Shown piece by piece: positions 1 through 5,720 of a stretch of DNA of 7,940 bases (position 1 is its first letter; the number at the start of each line of letters is the position of its first letter). The DNA is from an uncultured Clostridia bacterium (lineage in GTDB: Bacteria > Bacillota > Clostridia > Oscillospirales > Acutalibacteraceae): the NCBI GenBank assembly GCA_904420155.1, contig CAJFUH010000228.1:1-7940 (forward strand), written 5' to 3'. Position numbers and translations under genes: made by a program. A model generated the notes under the pieces. It worked only from the letters and a program-made list of their open reading frames with translations, had not been told where the DNA came from and did no database searches.

Positions 1-236
1 CTGTGGAAAGCCTGACCGCTGCCAAAGCCGCTTTGGTGAAGGAGAACGCCGACGATGAAACCGTAGAACTGCCGGTAGTTACTCCGGATAACAACCAGAC
101 TGCCGGTACTGTGGAGCAGACCGGCGAGGGTACCGCGCCTACCAAGACCGGCGATGCAGGTTCCCTAGGCGTGTTGGCTTTGACCGCCATGGCGGGAGCT
201 ATCACTTTCGTATTCTCCAAGAAGAGAAAAAACTAA
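1..236 (+). CDS. C-terminal end of a cell-wall-anchored surface protein (5' partial)
   Basis: Only the last 77 or so residues are present. The frame is open to the left edge, so the GTG at base 3 is probably an internal Val codon rather than a start. The visible part is an acidic, Thr/Pro/Asn-rich linker. It is followed by a sorting-signal-like tail: KTGD at residues 48-51, a hydrophobic segment at about 54-71 (VLALTAMAGAITFVF) and a basic end, KKRKN. In Gram-positive bacteria this layout directs secretion, cleavage between Thr and Gly by sortase, and attachment to peptidoglycan. The motif is not a canonical LPxTG: the residues before TG are A-P-T-K. The catalytic or binding part of the protein lies outside the window, so its role is unknown. 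A strong terminator follows the stop codon. Wall anchoring is inferred from the tail alone. Confidence 0.75.
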   Translation, partial: VESLTAAKAALVKENADDETVELPVVTPDNNQTAGTVEQTGEGTAPTKTGDAGSLGVLALTAMAGAITFVFSKKRKN

Positions 237-296
237 TCCCCTAACAGAAAATTTGGAAAAGCAGCCGGAAGCCCGGTAAAGCTTGACCGATCCAAG

Positions 297-340
297 GCGC
301 GGGAGGCGCTGGAGCAATCCAGTCCCCCGCGCTTTTTCTT
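297..340 (+). terminator. Intrinsic terminator of the surface-protein gene
   Basis: A two-part stem is visible. The outer arms GCGCGGG (297-303) and CCCGCGC (326-332) enclose an inner stem CTGGA/TCCAG with a GCAA tetraloop (314-317). The run TTTTTCTT follows directly. It lies 60 bases after the stop codon and separates the surface-protein gene from the GH130 gene. Confidence 0.85.
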
Positions 341-442
341 AATCGAGGCCAATATGTTTTGGAAAAAAGGGCGGACGATGAAGGGAAAGAACGGGATTGG
401 AAGATTCTATAAGAACAGACAAAAAAATCCTGTGTTTTTTCT

Positions 443-491
443 AAAAAATTTTTTATAAACAGCAGTCAAAGCGTAAGTTTTCTGGTATAAT
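443..491 (+). promoter_or_regulatory. Promoter of the GH130 gene (extended -10, A/T tract upstream)
   Basis: TATAAT at 486-491 is preceded by TGG (483-485), which makes an extended -10 element. The -35 is weak: CAGTCA at 463-468 matches TTGACA at three of six bases, with a 17-base spacer. Just upstream is TAAAAAATTTTTTA (442-455), a perfect A/T palindrome that could act as an UP-like element or as a bent operator site. Transcription would start near 498. No clear operator for a sugar repressor is seen. Confidence 0.6.
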
Positions 492-525
492 ATAGGCAAT
501 TACCGAAAAGGAGTCGATGTGTCAA

Positions 526-1521
526 ATGAGTAAAATCATCGGAAAACCAATAAAAAACATCCCCTGGCAAGATAAGCCGGAAGGATATCAAATGCCGGTA
601 TGGCGTTATGACGCCAACCCCATCATCAAACGCGACGCAATCCCCAGCTCCAACAGCATTTTCAACTCCGCGGTTGTCCCCTTTGAGGACGGCTTTGCCG
701 GCGTATTCCGCTGCGACAGCAAATCTGTCAGCATGGATATTTTCCCCGGTTTCAGTAAGGACGGTATCCACTGGGAAATTAACCACGAACCCATCCAGTT
801 TGAAGGCGACCCGGAGGTCACCAAGCGCGAATACCGCTATGATCCCCGCGTATGCTTCATCGAGGACCGTTACTACATCACCTGGTGCAACGGCTACCAT
901 GGCCCAACCATCGGCATCGCTTATACCTTTGACTTTAAGACCTTCCATCAGCTGGAGAACGCTTTCTTGCCCTACAACCGCAACGGCGTGCTGTTCCCCC
1001 GCAAGATCAACGGCAACTATGCCATGATCAGCCGTCCCAGCGATACCGGCCACACCCCCTTCGGCGATATTTTCTACAGCGTAAGCCCGGACCTCACCTT
1101 CTGGGGCAAACACCGCTATGTCATGGGCACTGTCAATGGCGACGCTTCCGCCTGGCAGTCCAAGAAGATCGGCCCCGGCCCGATCCCGATTGAGACCGAC
1201 GAAGGCTGGCTGATGATTTACCACGGCGTAATCAATACCTGCAACGGCTTTGTATATCGCATGGGCTGCGCCCTGCTGGATATCGACGAGCCGTGGAAGG
1301 TAAAGGCCCGTTCCAGCTACTATATCTTAGGGCCGCAAGAACTTTATGAGCTGACCGGCGACGTGCCGAACGTCACATTCCCGTGCGCCGCTCTGGCAGA
1401 TTCCGAGACCGGCCGCATCGCTATCTACTATGGATGCGCCGATACGGTAACCGGCCTGGCGTTCACCACTGTGGACGAGCTGCTCAACTATATGAAAGAG
1501 CATCCCCTGGAGATTAAATAA
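526..1521 (+). CDS. GH130 beta-mannoside phosphorylase (GH130_2-like)
   Basis: This is a 331-residue five-bladed beta-propeller enzyme of glycoside hydrolase family 130. It is expected to cleave beta-1,4-mannosides reversibly with inorganic phosphate, releasing alpha-mannose 1-phosphate in the cytoplasm; no signal peptide is visible. The catalytic Asp sits in YDPRV (D106). The residues lining the family's phosphate pocket appear at R152 (YNRNG), R170 (SRPSD) and H233 (YHGV). All four are offset by a constant two positions from the residues I recall for the human-gut enzyme UhgbMP (D104, R150, R168, H231). Length and motifs favour subfamily 2, which covers mannooligosaccharide phosphorylases and Man-GlcNAc phosphorylases, over the longer Man-Glc phosphorylases. 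Substrate choice cannot be read from the sequence. AAAAGGAG (506-513) is only 3 bases from an upstream ATG at 517 and 12 from this one. I chose 526 because MSKIIGKP resembles family N termini, but 517 remains possible. No transporter or other mannan gene is adjacent. Confidence 0.9.
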   Translation: MSKIIGKPIKNIPWQDKPEGYQMPVWRYDANPIIKRDAIPSSNSIFNSAVVPFEDGFAGVFRCDSKSVSMDIFPGFSKDGIHWEINHEPIQFEGDPEVTKREYRYDPRVCFIEDRYYITWCNGYHGPTIGIAYTFDFKTFHQLENAFLPYNRNGVLFPRKINGNYAMISRPSDTGHTPFGDIFYSVSPDLTFWGKHRYVMGTVNGDASAWQSKKIGPGPIPIETDEGWLMIYHGVINTCNGFVYRMGCALLDIDEPWKVKARSSYYILGPQELYELTGDVPNVTFPCAALADSETGRIAIYYGCADTVTGLAFTTVDELLNYMKEHPLEIK

Positions 1522-1537
1522 TATTTTCGGTAATAAG

Positions 1538-1574
1538 AAAGGCCGCTTTCCCAGGTTGTGGAAAGCGGCCTTTT
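1538..1574 (+). terminator. Intrinsic terminator after the GH130 gene
   Basis: A perfect 11-base-pair stem, GGCCGCTTTCC (1541-1551) with GGAAAGCGGCC (1560-1570), has an 8-base loop. It is flanked by AAA before and TTTT after, so it could work in both directions. It begins 16 bases after the GH130 stop codon and closes a single-gene transcription unit. Confidence 0.9.
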
Positions 1575-1757
1575 GCGGTGAGGCACGTCGCGCGCCGGGT
1601 TTTTCCTGAAAAGAACCGAATTGCCCGCGCCGGAACATAAAAGTTTTGCTCAAGCTTTTTCACGTCTGCGGCGGGCACATCGCGCCCCAATCCTTCCCTG
1701 AAAAGAACCGGATTACCCGCTCTTAAACTCAAAAGTTTTGGTCAAGCTTTTACAAAA
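1575..1757. repeat. Degenerate tandem direct repeat, period 92 bases, two copies
   Basis: Bases 1582-1660 align without gaps to 1674-1752 at an offset of 92. By eye about 61 of 79 positions are identical. Exact blocks include CCTGAAAAGAACCG (1605-1618 and 1697-1710), AAAAGTTTTG (1639-1648 and 1731-1740) and TCAAGCTTTT (1650-1659 and 1742-1751). Similarity extends a little to the left with a one-base gap (TGCGG near 1574 and 1667). No open reading frame of useful length crosses it. It looks like an old duplication of a non-coding element, and the second copy runs directly into the hairpin array. Function unknown. Confidence 0.75.
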
Positions 1758-1960
1758 GCTTGCGGGGGTCTTGGGGGCGGAGCCCCCGGGTCGTCCTCCG
1801 TAGAGGACGAAACACCCTAGAATTTTATAAGCTCAGGAGGGGAGGCCAGACCGTCCGGGGGACGGTTTGGCCGTGGGGAACCCTAGCGAGGGGTTCCCCA
1901 TATGCCTCCGGGTAGGGAAGATTCCCGGAGGAGATGGTTTCTCCCTTTATTTCGGGAGAA
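1743..1960. repeat. Array of seven consecutive hairpins in non-coding DNA
   Basis: Seven stem-loops follow one another with little space between. H1: CAAGCTTT (1743-1750) with AAAGCTTG (1755-1762). H2: GGGGGC (1773-1778) with GCCCCC (1782-1787). H3: TCGTCCTC (1791-1798) with GAGGACGA (1803-1810), loop CGTA. H4: GGCCAGACCGTCC (1844-1856) with GGACGGTTTGGCC (1860-1872), 13 pairs with one G-T. H5: TGGGGAACCC (1874-1883) with GGGTTCCCCA (1891-1900). H6: CCTCCGGG (1905-1912) with CCCGGAGG (1924-1931). H7: TTCTCCC (1939-1945) with GGGAGAA (1954-1960). None carries a clear T-run, so they are not ordinary terminators. The set could be a structured RNA, a REP/MITE-like interspersed element, or both. 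The G-rich block with H2 resembles repeats I associate with Ruminococcaceae intergenic regions, but I cannot confirm that here. Confidence 0.7.
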
Positions 1961-2133
1961 GTTATTTGAAAACGCCAATTTGTTAAAAAGATAGAAAGAA
2001 AAGTTTTGTTATTGATAGAATCTGCGCTTTTTCCTTTCCCTCGAAAAAGATGGCGCTATCATACAAATACTATTTTTCATTTTATTAAAAGGCAAATATG
2101 CCCGTCTAAAACAGGGCAAAGGGAGTGGAAAGG
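1961..2133. other. A/T-rich leader upstream of the methyltransferase gene
   Basis: Together with the repeats before it, this completes a stretch of about 560 bases without a gene after the GH130 terminator. It is A/T-rich and presumably holds the promoter of the methyltransferase gene, but I find no convincing -35/-10 pair; TACTAT at 2068-2073 is the nearest -10-like string. A small hairpin, TGCCC (2099-2103) with GGGCA (2114-2118), abuts the ribosome binding site AAAGGGAG (2118-2125) and might partly occlude it. Confidence 0.45.
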
Positions 2134-2898
2134 ATGACCAACCAGATGGATGCTACCGAAAAGTTTTCCGGAAAAGCGGAAGGATATGAAAAATACCGGC
2201 CTTCCTATCCCAAGGAATTATTGGATTATTTATATCAGGACGTAGGGTTTCAGGAAAACAGCGTGATCGCGGATATTGGCGCAGGCACCGGCATTTTCAG
2301 CCGCCTTCTCCTGGAACGGGGGAGCCGTGTCTTCTGCGTAGAGCCCAACGACGATATGCGACGGGTGGCGCGGCAAAAATTGCAGGGATATCCATCGTGT
2401 ACCTTTGTGAAAGCCACGGCGGAACACACCCTGCTGGATGATCGCAGTGTGGATTTTATCACAGCAGCCCAGGCGTTTCATTGGTTCGACCAAACCGCCT
2501 TTGCCGCCGAATGCAGGCGGATCCTGCGTGCGGGCGGAAAGGTGGTCCTGGTTTGGAACAACCGGGAAAAGGACAGTACAATCATAAAAGAGACCTATCG
2601 GATCTGCCAAGAGATCTGCCCGGAATTCCAAGGCTTTTCCGGCGGCAAAGAGACCCCGGAGAAGTACCAATCTTTTTTTCGGGAGGGCCGTTATGAAGAA
2701 CGGGCCTTTCCTAACGATCAAAGGATGGATCTGGAAGGCTTTTTGGGCAGATATCTTTCCGCCTCTTACGCCCCTTCTCAGGAGGAAAACCGGTATTTTG
2801 CATTCACCAAAGCGTTGACCGAGTTATTTGATTCCTATCAAAAGGGCGGGGCCGTTACCCTGCCCAATCAAACCCACTGTTATGTAGGAGAGGTATGA
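2134..2898 (+). CDS. Class I SAM-dependent methyltransferase
   Basis: This 254-residue protein has a Rossmann methyltransferase domain of the Methyltransf_11/UbiE-like type. Motif I is ADIGAGTG (residues 46-53). The acidic residue that holds the SAM ribose is E70 in VFCVEP. The motif AFHWFD at 114-119 is typical of a large subfamily of uncharacterised methyltransferases, and the post-motif strand ILRAGGKVVLVW follows. The N terminus (FSGKAEGYEKYRPSYP) also fits that subfamily. The target is unknown: small molecule or lipid cannot be told apart. An in-frame GTG at 2125 lies inside the ribosome binding site AAAGGGAG (2118-2125), so the ATG at 2134, 8 bases after it, is the sound start. The stop TGA overlaps the ATG of the next gene, which suggests translational coupling with the PLP enzyme. 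No transmembrane or signal segments are seen. Confidence 0.88.
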   Translation: MTNQMDATEKFSGKAEGYEKYRPSYPKELLDYLYQDVGFQENSVIADIGAGTGIFSRLLLERGSRVFCVEPNDDMRRVARQKLQGYPSCTFVKATAEHTLLDDRSVDFITAAQAFHWFDQTAFAAECRRILRAGGKVVLVWNNREKDSTIIKETYRICQEICPEFQGFSGGKETPEKYQSFFREGRYEERAFPNDQRMDLEGFLGRYLSASYAPSQEENRYFAFTKALTELFDSYQKGGAVTLPNQTHCYVGEV

Positions 2899-4244
2899 GT
2901 ATGTCTGCCTATTTAGAAAAAGCGCCCCTTTTCCAGGCTTTGCGGCGACATCAACGCCTGGGGCGGGCTTCCTTTCATACGCCGGGCCATAAAAGCAATC
3001 CGGAAGCGTTCCCCCAGGACTTGCTGTCCCTGGATTACACGGAACTTCCGGATACCGACAGCCTGTTTGAAGCCGAAGGCCCGATCCGCGAAGCGGAAGA
3101 AGCCGCCGCCCATTTCTTTGGGACAGCCCGCACGGTATTTTCCGCCGGGGGCTGTACGCTGTGTATTCAGGCCATGCTACGGCTTGCCGCGCCGGAGGGC
3201 GGGGAAATTATTACCGGACGAGTGATCCACCGTTCGGCTGTACAAACTATGGCCCTGCTGGGACTGGAACCGGTTTGGGTGACGCCCAGGCCGGACGCCG
3301 GAGCCGGTCTTCCGGGACGGGTCCATCCCGACGATATCCGGGAAGCCCTGCGGCTGCACCCCAAAGCAAAGGCGGTATATCTCACCAGCCCGGATTATTA
3401 TGGGGTACTGGCCGATATCCCGTCCATTGCCCGCGTTTGCCGGGAAGCCGATGTCCCATTGCTGGTGGACAACGCCCACGGCGCGCACCTGTGGTATGTG
3501 GGAGGGGGGCTGCATCCCATCTCCCAGGGGGCGGACCTTACCGCCTGTTCCGCCCACAAAACCCTCCCGGTGCTGACCGGCGGCGCGTGGCTGAATATCC
3601 GGGAAGCGCGGTATTCCCATGGAGCGAAAGAGGCCATGGCCTTATTTGGTTCTACCAGCCCGTCCTATCCGATTATGGCGTCGCTGGACCTGTGCCGCGC
3701 ATGGCTACAGGAGGAGGGAACGGCCTCCTTTGGCCGGTTAGAACAGGTGGTATCCGGCCTCAAGGAACTGGCCCGGGGGAAGGGGATCGCGCAGCCGTTA
3801 GGCCCCTGCGACCCCATCCGCCTTGCTTTCAATACGGCCTCTATGGGGACGCCGGGGGAGGAGGCCGCCCAGTGGCTGCGGGAGCGGGGCATAGAGCCCG
3901 AATACGCCGACGGCGGCCATGTGGTGATGATCCTCACCCCCATGAATACCCAAGAAGAGATCCGGCGGTTACGGGAAGCGATTGCAGCTTTCCCGGTGAA
4001 AAGTCCCCTGGCCCTTCCCAGTGCATTGCCTCCGCAGCCGGAACGCGCGGCCTCCCCGCGGGAAGCCGTGCTGGCGCCTTCGGAATGGGTTCCGGTGGAT
4101 CGGGCGGCGGGCCGGATTGCGGCCCAGGCGGCCTGTCCCTGCCCTCCGGGGGTGCCGGTGGTGATGCCTGGGGAACGGATTGCAGAAAATACGGTAGAGT
4201 TTTTAATAAGCTATAGAATTTCCAGGATAAAAGTGATAAAATAG
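2895..4244 (+). CDS. yaaO: Orn/Lys/Arg decarboxylase-family PLP enzyme (YaaO-like)
   Basis: This 449-residue fold-type I PLP enzyme belongs to the short Gram-positive group of the Orn/Lys/Arg decarboxylase family. Visible landmarks are the N-terminal FHTPGHKSNP (27-36); SAGGCTLCIQA (83-93) in the place of the cofactor-phosphate loop; H112 in VIHRSA, the expected stacking residue; VDNAHGAH (191-198) with D192 for the pyridine nitrogen; and SAHKTLPVLTGG (219-230) with K222 as the Schiff-base lysine. After a Pro/Ala-rich linker (about 370-395), the small C-terminal domain ends with PCPPGVPVVMPGERI (415-429), typical of the family. The active site is therefore intact. The amino acid decarboxylated cannot be assigned: relatives include arginine and lysine decarboxylases, and B. 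subtilis YaaO has no settled role. The ATG overlaps the upstream stop codon. An in-frame ATG at 2901 has better spacing from GAGAGG (2888-2893) and may be the true start. In B. subtilis the homologue also lies upstream of yaaQ and holB. Confidence 0.88.
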   Translation: MSMSAYLEKAPLFQALRRHQRLGRASFHTPGHKSNPEAFPQDLLSLDYTELPDTDSLFEAEGPIREAEEAAAHFFGTARTVFSAGGCTLCIQAMLRLAAPEGGEIITGRVIHRSAVQTMALLGLEPVWVTPRPDAGAGLPGRVHPDDIREALRLHPKAKAVYLTSPDYYGVLADIPSIARVCREADVPLLVDNAHGAHLWYVGGGLHPISQGADLTACSAHKTLPVLTGGAWLNIREARYSHGAKEAMALFGSTSPSYPIMASLDLCRAWLQEEGTASFGRLEQVVSGLKELARGKGIAQPLGPCDPIRLAFNTASMGTPGEEAAQWLRERGIEPEYADGGHVVMILTPMNTQEEIRRLREAIAAFPVKSPLALPSALPPQPERAASPREAVLAPSEWVPVDRAAGRIAAQAACPCPPGVPVVMPGERIAENTVEFLISYRISRIKVIK

Positions 4245-4283
4245 AGGCAGGATTCCCTCTGATATCCAGTAAATATGGATATA

Positions 4284-4324
4284 GAAAAGGCCGTTCCCAT
4301 AAGATAGGATGAGGCCGCTTTTTC
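4284..4324 (+). terminator. Possible terminator after the PLP-enzyme gene
   Basis: GAAAAG (4284-4289) can pair with CTTTTTC (4318-4324) with one extra T. GCC (4290-4292) can pair with GGC (4313-4315), leaving a two-base bulge. The loop is long, about 20 bases. The stem is imperfect, but the T-run and the position 40 bases after the stop codon fit a weak intrinsic terminator. The hairpin before ricT has a similar make-up. Confidence 0.4.
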
Positions 4325-4359
4325 AGAAGGAGGGATCCAAGGAAAAAGCGAAAAGCCCA

Positions 4360-4374
4360 GGAATATAATATTCC
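4360..4374 (+). promoter_or_regulatory. Palindrome overlapping a consensus -10 upstream of darA
   Basis: GGAATATAATATTCC is a perfect inverted repeat (7-base arms, central A at 4367) that contains TATAAT at 4364-4369. Transcription would start near 4376, leaving a leader of about 27 bases before the darA ATG with its AGGAGG. No good -35 lies 17 bases upstream (GGAAAA at 4341-4346), so a promoter here would be weak or would need an activator. The symmetry makes a repressor operator over the -10 possible. Confidence 0.35.
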
Positions 4375-4402
4375 ATATCTTTTCGTGTAGGAGGTTTTCT
4401 CT

Positions 4403-4726
4403 ATGAAACTGGTACTGGCGATTGTAAGCAACGACGATAGTTCCATGGTTTCCAGCGCGTTAACCAAAGAAGGGTTTCAGGTGACCAAACTGGCCACCAC
4501 CGGAGGTTTCCTGATGGCGGGGAACACCACTTTTTTAGCCGGCGTGGATGATGATAAAGTAGACCAGGTGATCCAGATCATTGCTGCCCAGAGCAGCCAG
4601 CGTACGCAGATTGTCCCCAGCGCCGCCACGGTGGATATGGGGATGTACGCCTCTTATCCCGTAGAGGTCACAGTGGGCGGTTCCACCATCTTTGTGCTCA
4701 ACGTGGAGCGGTATGAAAAAGTATAA
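4403..4726 (+). CDS. darA: Cyclic-di-AMP receptor DarA (YaaQ/PstA family)
   Basis: This 107-residue PII-like protein trimerises and binds the second messenger c-di-AMP between subunits; its downstream target is still unclear in model species. The sequence shows the family signature TKLATTGGFLMAGNTT (28-43), then LAGVDDDKVDQV, and the C-terminal strand GGSTIFVLNVERYEKV. Residues I recall as contacting the ligand in the Staphylococcus aureus homologue (T28, F36, L37, N41, G47) are present at the same positions. The length matches the family (about 109). AGGAGG (4389-4394) lies 8 bases before the ATG, which is a strong start. The gap to holB is 17 bases, so the two are probably co-transcribed. 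The yaaR gene that separates them in B. subtilis is missing. Confidence 0.96.
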   Translation: MKLVLAIVSNDDSSMVSSALTKEGFQVTKLATTGGFLMAGNTTFLAGVDDDKVDQVIQIIAAQSSQRTQIVPSAATVDMGMYASYPVEVTVGGSTIFVLNVERYEKV

Positions 4727-4743
4727 AGGCAGGATTTATAGGC

Positions 4744-5607
4744 ATGCGTTTTGACAATTTACCGGGAAACGACCGGGCCAAACAACAGCTTAACGCCCTG
4801 GACGCGTCCGGGCATATGCCCCACGCCCTGATCCTGGAAGGACCGAAAGGCAGCGGGACAGAGGAGCTCGCCCGCCGGATCGCCCAGTGGGCGGTATGCG
4901 CCTCGGAGGGGGAGCGTCCCTGCGGGACATGCGCCGCCTGCCGGAAATTCCTGTCGGGCGGCCATCCAGATGTTTTTGTGGCCCAGGGGGGGAGCGGTTC
5001 CCGCTCTTTCCATGTGGACGCGGTGCGGGCCATCCGGTCCGACGCTTACATTCTGCCCAACGAGGCACAGCGGAAAGTATATCTGCTGCTGGGGGCGGAT
5101 ACCATGACGGAACAGGCGCAGAACGCCCTGCTGAAGGTGCTGGAAGAGCCCCCACAGCGGGTACTGTTTGTGTTGACCTGCGCGTCGGCGTCGTCCCTGC
5201 TTTCCACGGTCCGATCCCGGGCCCAGATCATTTCCCTCCATACATCCGATCGCGCAGGGGAGGAAGATTCCCCTTTCCGTCAGTTGGCGGAAGAGATGGC
5301 CCGCGCGGCGGCGGCCACCCGGGAATATGAATTGCTCAGCCTGACCGGGCAATTGGTCAAAGACAAAGAGCGAATGCGGGAAACGCTAAAATATCTGCAA
5401 CTTATCCTGCGGGACGCCTGCGTCAAAGCGTCGGGGGGCAGCGCGATGCGCTGCGAAAGCGAGGCGGTCCAGAGTCTGCGGCATTTTTCCCGGGAGCGGC
5501 TGGTATCTATGCTGGAAGTCGTCCGGAAAGCGGCGGCTATGGTGGAACAGAACGCCAACCAGAATTTGCTGGCCACCTGGCTGTGCGCCGGGCTTCGGTC
5601 CTGTTAG
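4744..5607 (+). CDS. holB: DNA polymerase III subunit delta' (clamp loader)
   Basis: This 287-residue AAA+ subunit of the replicative clamp loader works with the gamma/tau and delta subunits to open the sliding clamp. The N terminus (FDNLPGNDRAKQQL) and HALILEGPKGSG are typical. The four zinc-binding cysteines of bacterial clamp-loader subunits are present: C52, C60, C63 and C66. Also visible are NALLKVLEEPP (127-137) and the sensor 1/SRC region LTCASASSLLSTVRSRAQ, with the arginine finger at R159. The P-loop is degenerate (GPKGSGTE, Thr where the catalytic Lys should be) and there is no DExx Walker B. This agrees with delta' acting as a non-hydrolysing stator. The protein is somewhat shorter than the B. 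subtilis HolB (about 329). AGGA (4731-4734) is 9 bases before the ATG. It is in line with darA. Confidence 0.95.
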   Translation: MRFDNLPGNDRAKQQLNALDASGHMPHALILEGPKGSGTEELARRIAQWAVCASEGERPCGTCAACRKFLSGGHPDVFVAQGGSGSRSFHVDAVRAIRSDAYILPNEAQRKVYLLLGADTMTEQAQNALLKVLEEPPQRVLFVLTCASASSLLSTVRSRAQIISLHTSDRAGEEDSPFRQLAEEMARAAAATREYELLSLTGQLVKDKERMRETLKYLQLILRDACVKASGGSAMRCESEAVQSLRHFSRERLVSMLEVVRKAAAMVEQNANQNLLATWLCAGLRSC

Positions 5608-5663
5608 CGCAAAAACAAAAAAGAATATTCAGAATAAACAGGAAAAAATAAAAAGGAGGAGAG

Positions 5664-5696
5664 AAAAGCCATAACATAAGCGTAAGCGGCTTTTTT
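5664..5696 (+). terminator. Hairpin with T-run between holB and ricT
   Basis: AAAAGCC (5664-5670) pairs with GGCTTTT (5688-5694) around a 17-base loop, and the T-run continues to 5696. The position, 57 bases after the holB stop codon, fits an intrinsic terminator for the darA-holB unit. Alternatively it could be an attenuator in the ricT leader. Confidence 0.6.
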
Positions 5697-5720
5697 CATC
5701 CCGTTCAAAGGAGGTTATAC

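Noticed and set aside
341..440. Riboswitch or second promoter upstream of the GH130 gene
   Set aside because: The stretch contains A-rich runs and TCTATAAG, but no paired -35 at useful spacing and no riboswitch consensus I can recognise.
466..1224. Open frame of 252 codons on the - strand opposite the GH130 gene
   Set aside because: It is antisense to a gene with all catalytic motifs intact. Its Ala/Val/Gly-rich make-up mirrors the sense codons, and no family is recognisable.
1575..1960. CRISPR array or integron attC site
   Set aside because: There are only two diverged direct repeats and no regular short repeat-spacer pattern. The hairpins differ in sequence, and no cas or integrase gene is present.
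1575..1960. Insertion sequence remnant
   Set aside because: No transposase fragment, no matching terminal inverted repeats at the two ends, and no target-site duplication were seen by eye.
2125..2133. GTG start for the methyltransferase
   Set aside because: The codon overlaps the ribosome binding site AAAGGGAG (2118-2125); the ATG at 2134 has proper spacing.
3161..4216. Long open frame of 351 codons on the + strand inside the PLP-enzyme gene
   Set aside because: It lies in another frame of a well-supported gene, is Gly/Arg/Pro-rich as expected from GC-rich codons read out of frame, and has no recognisable motif or ribosome binding site.
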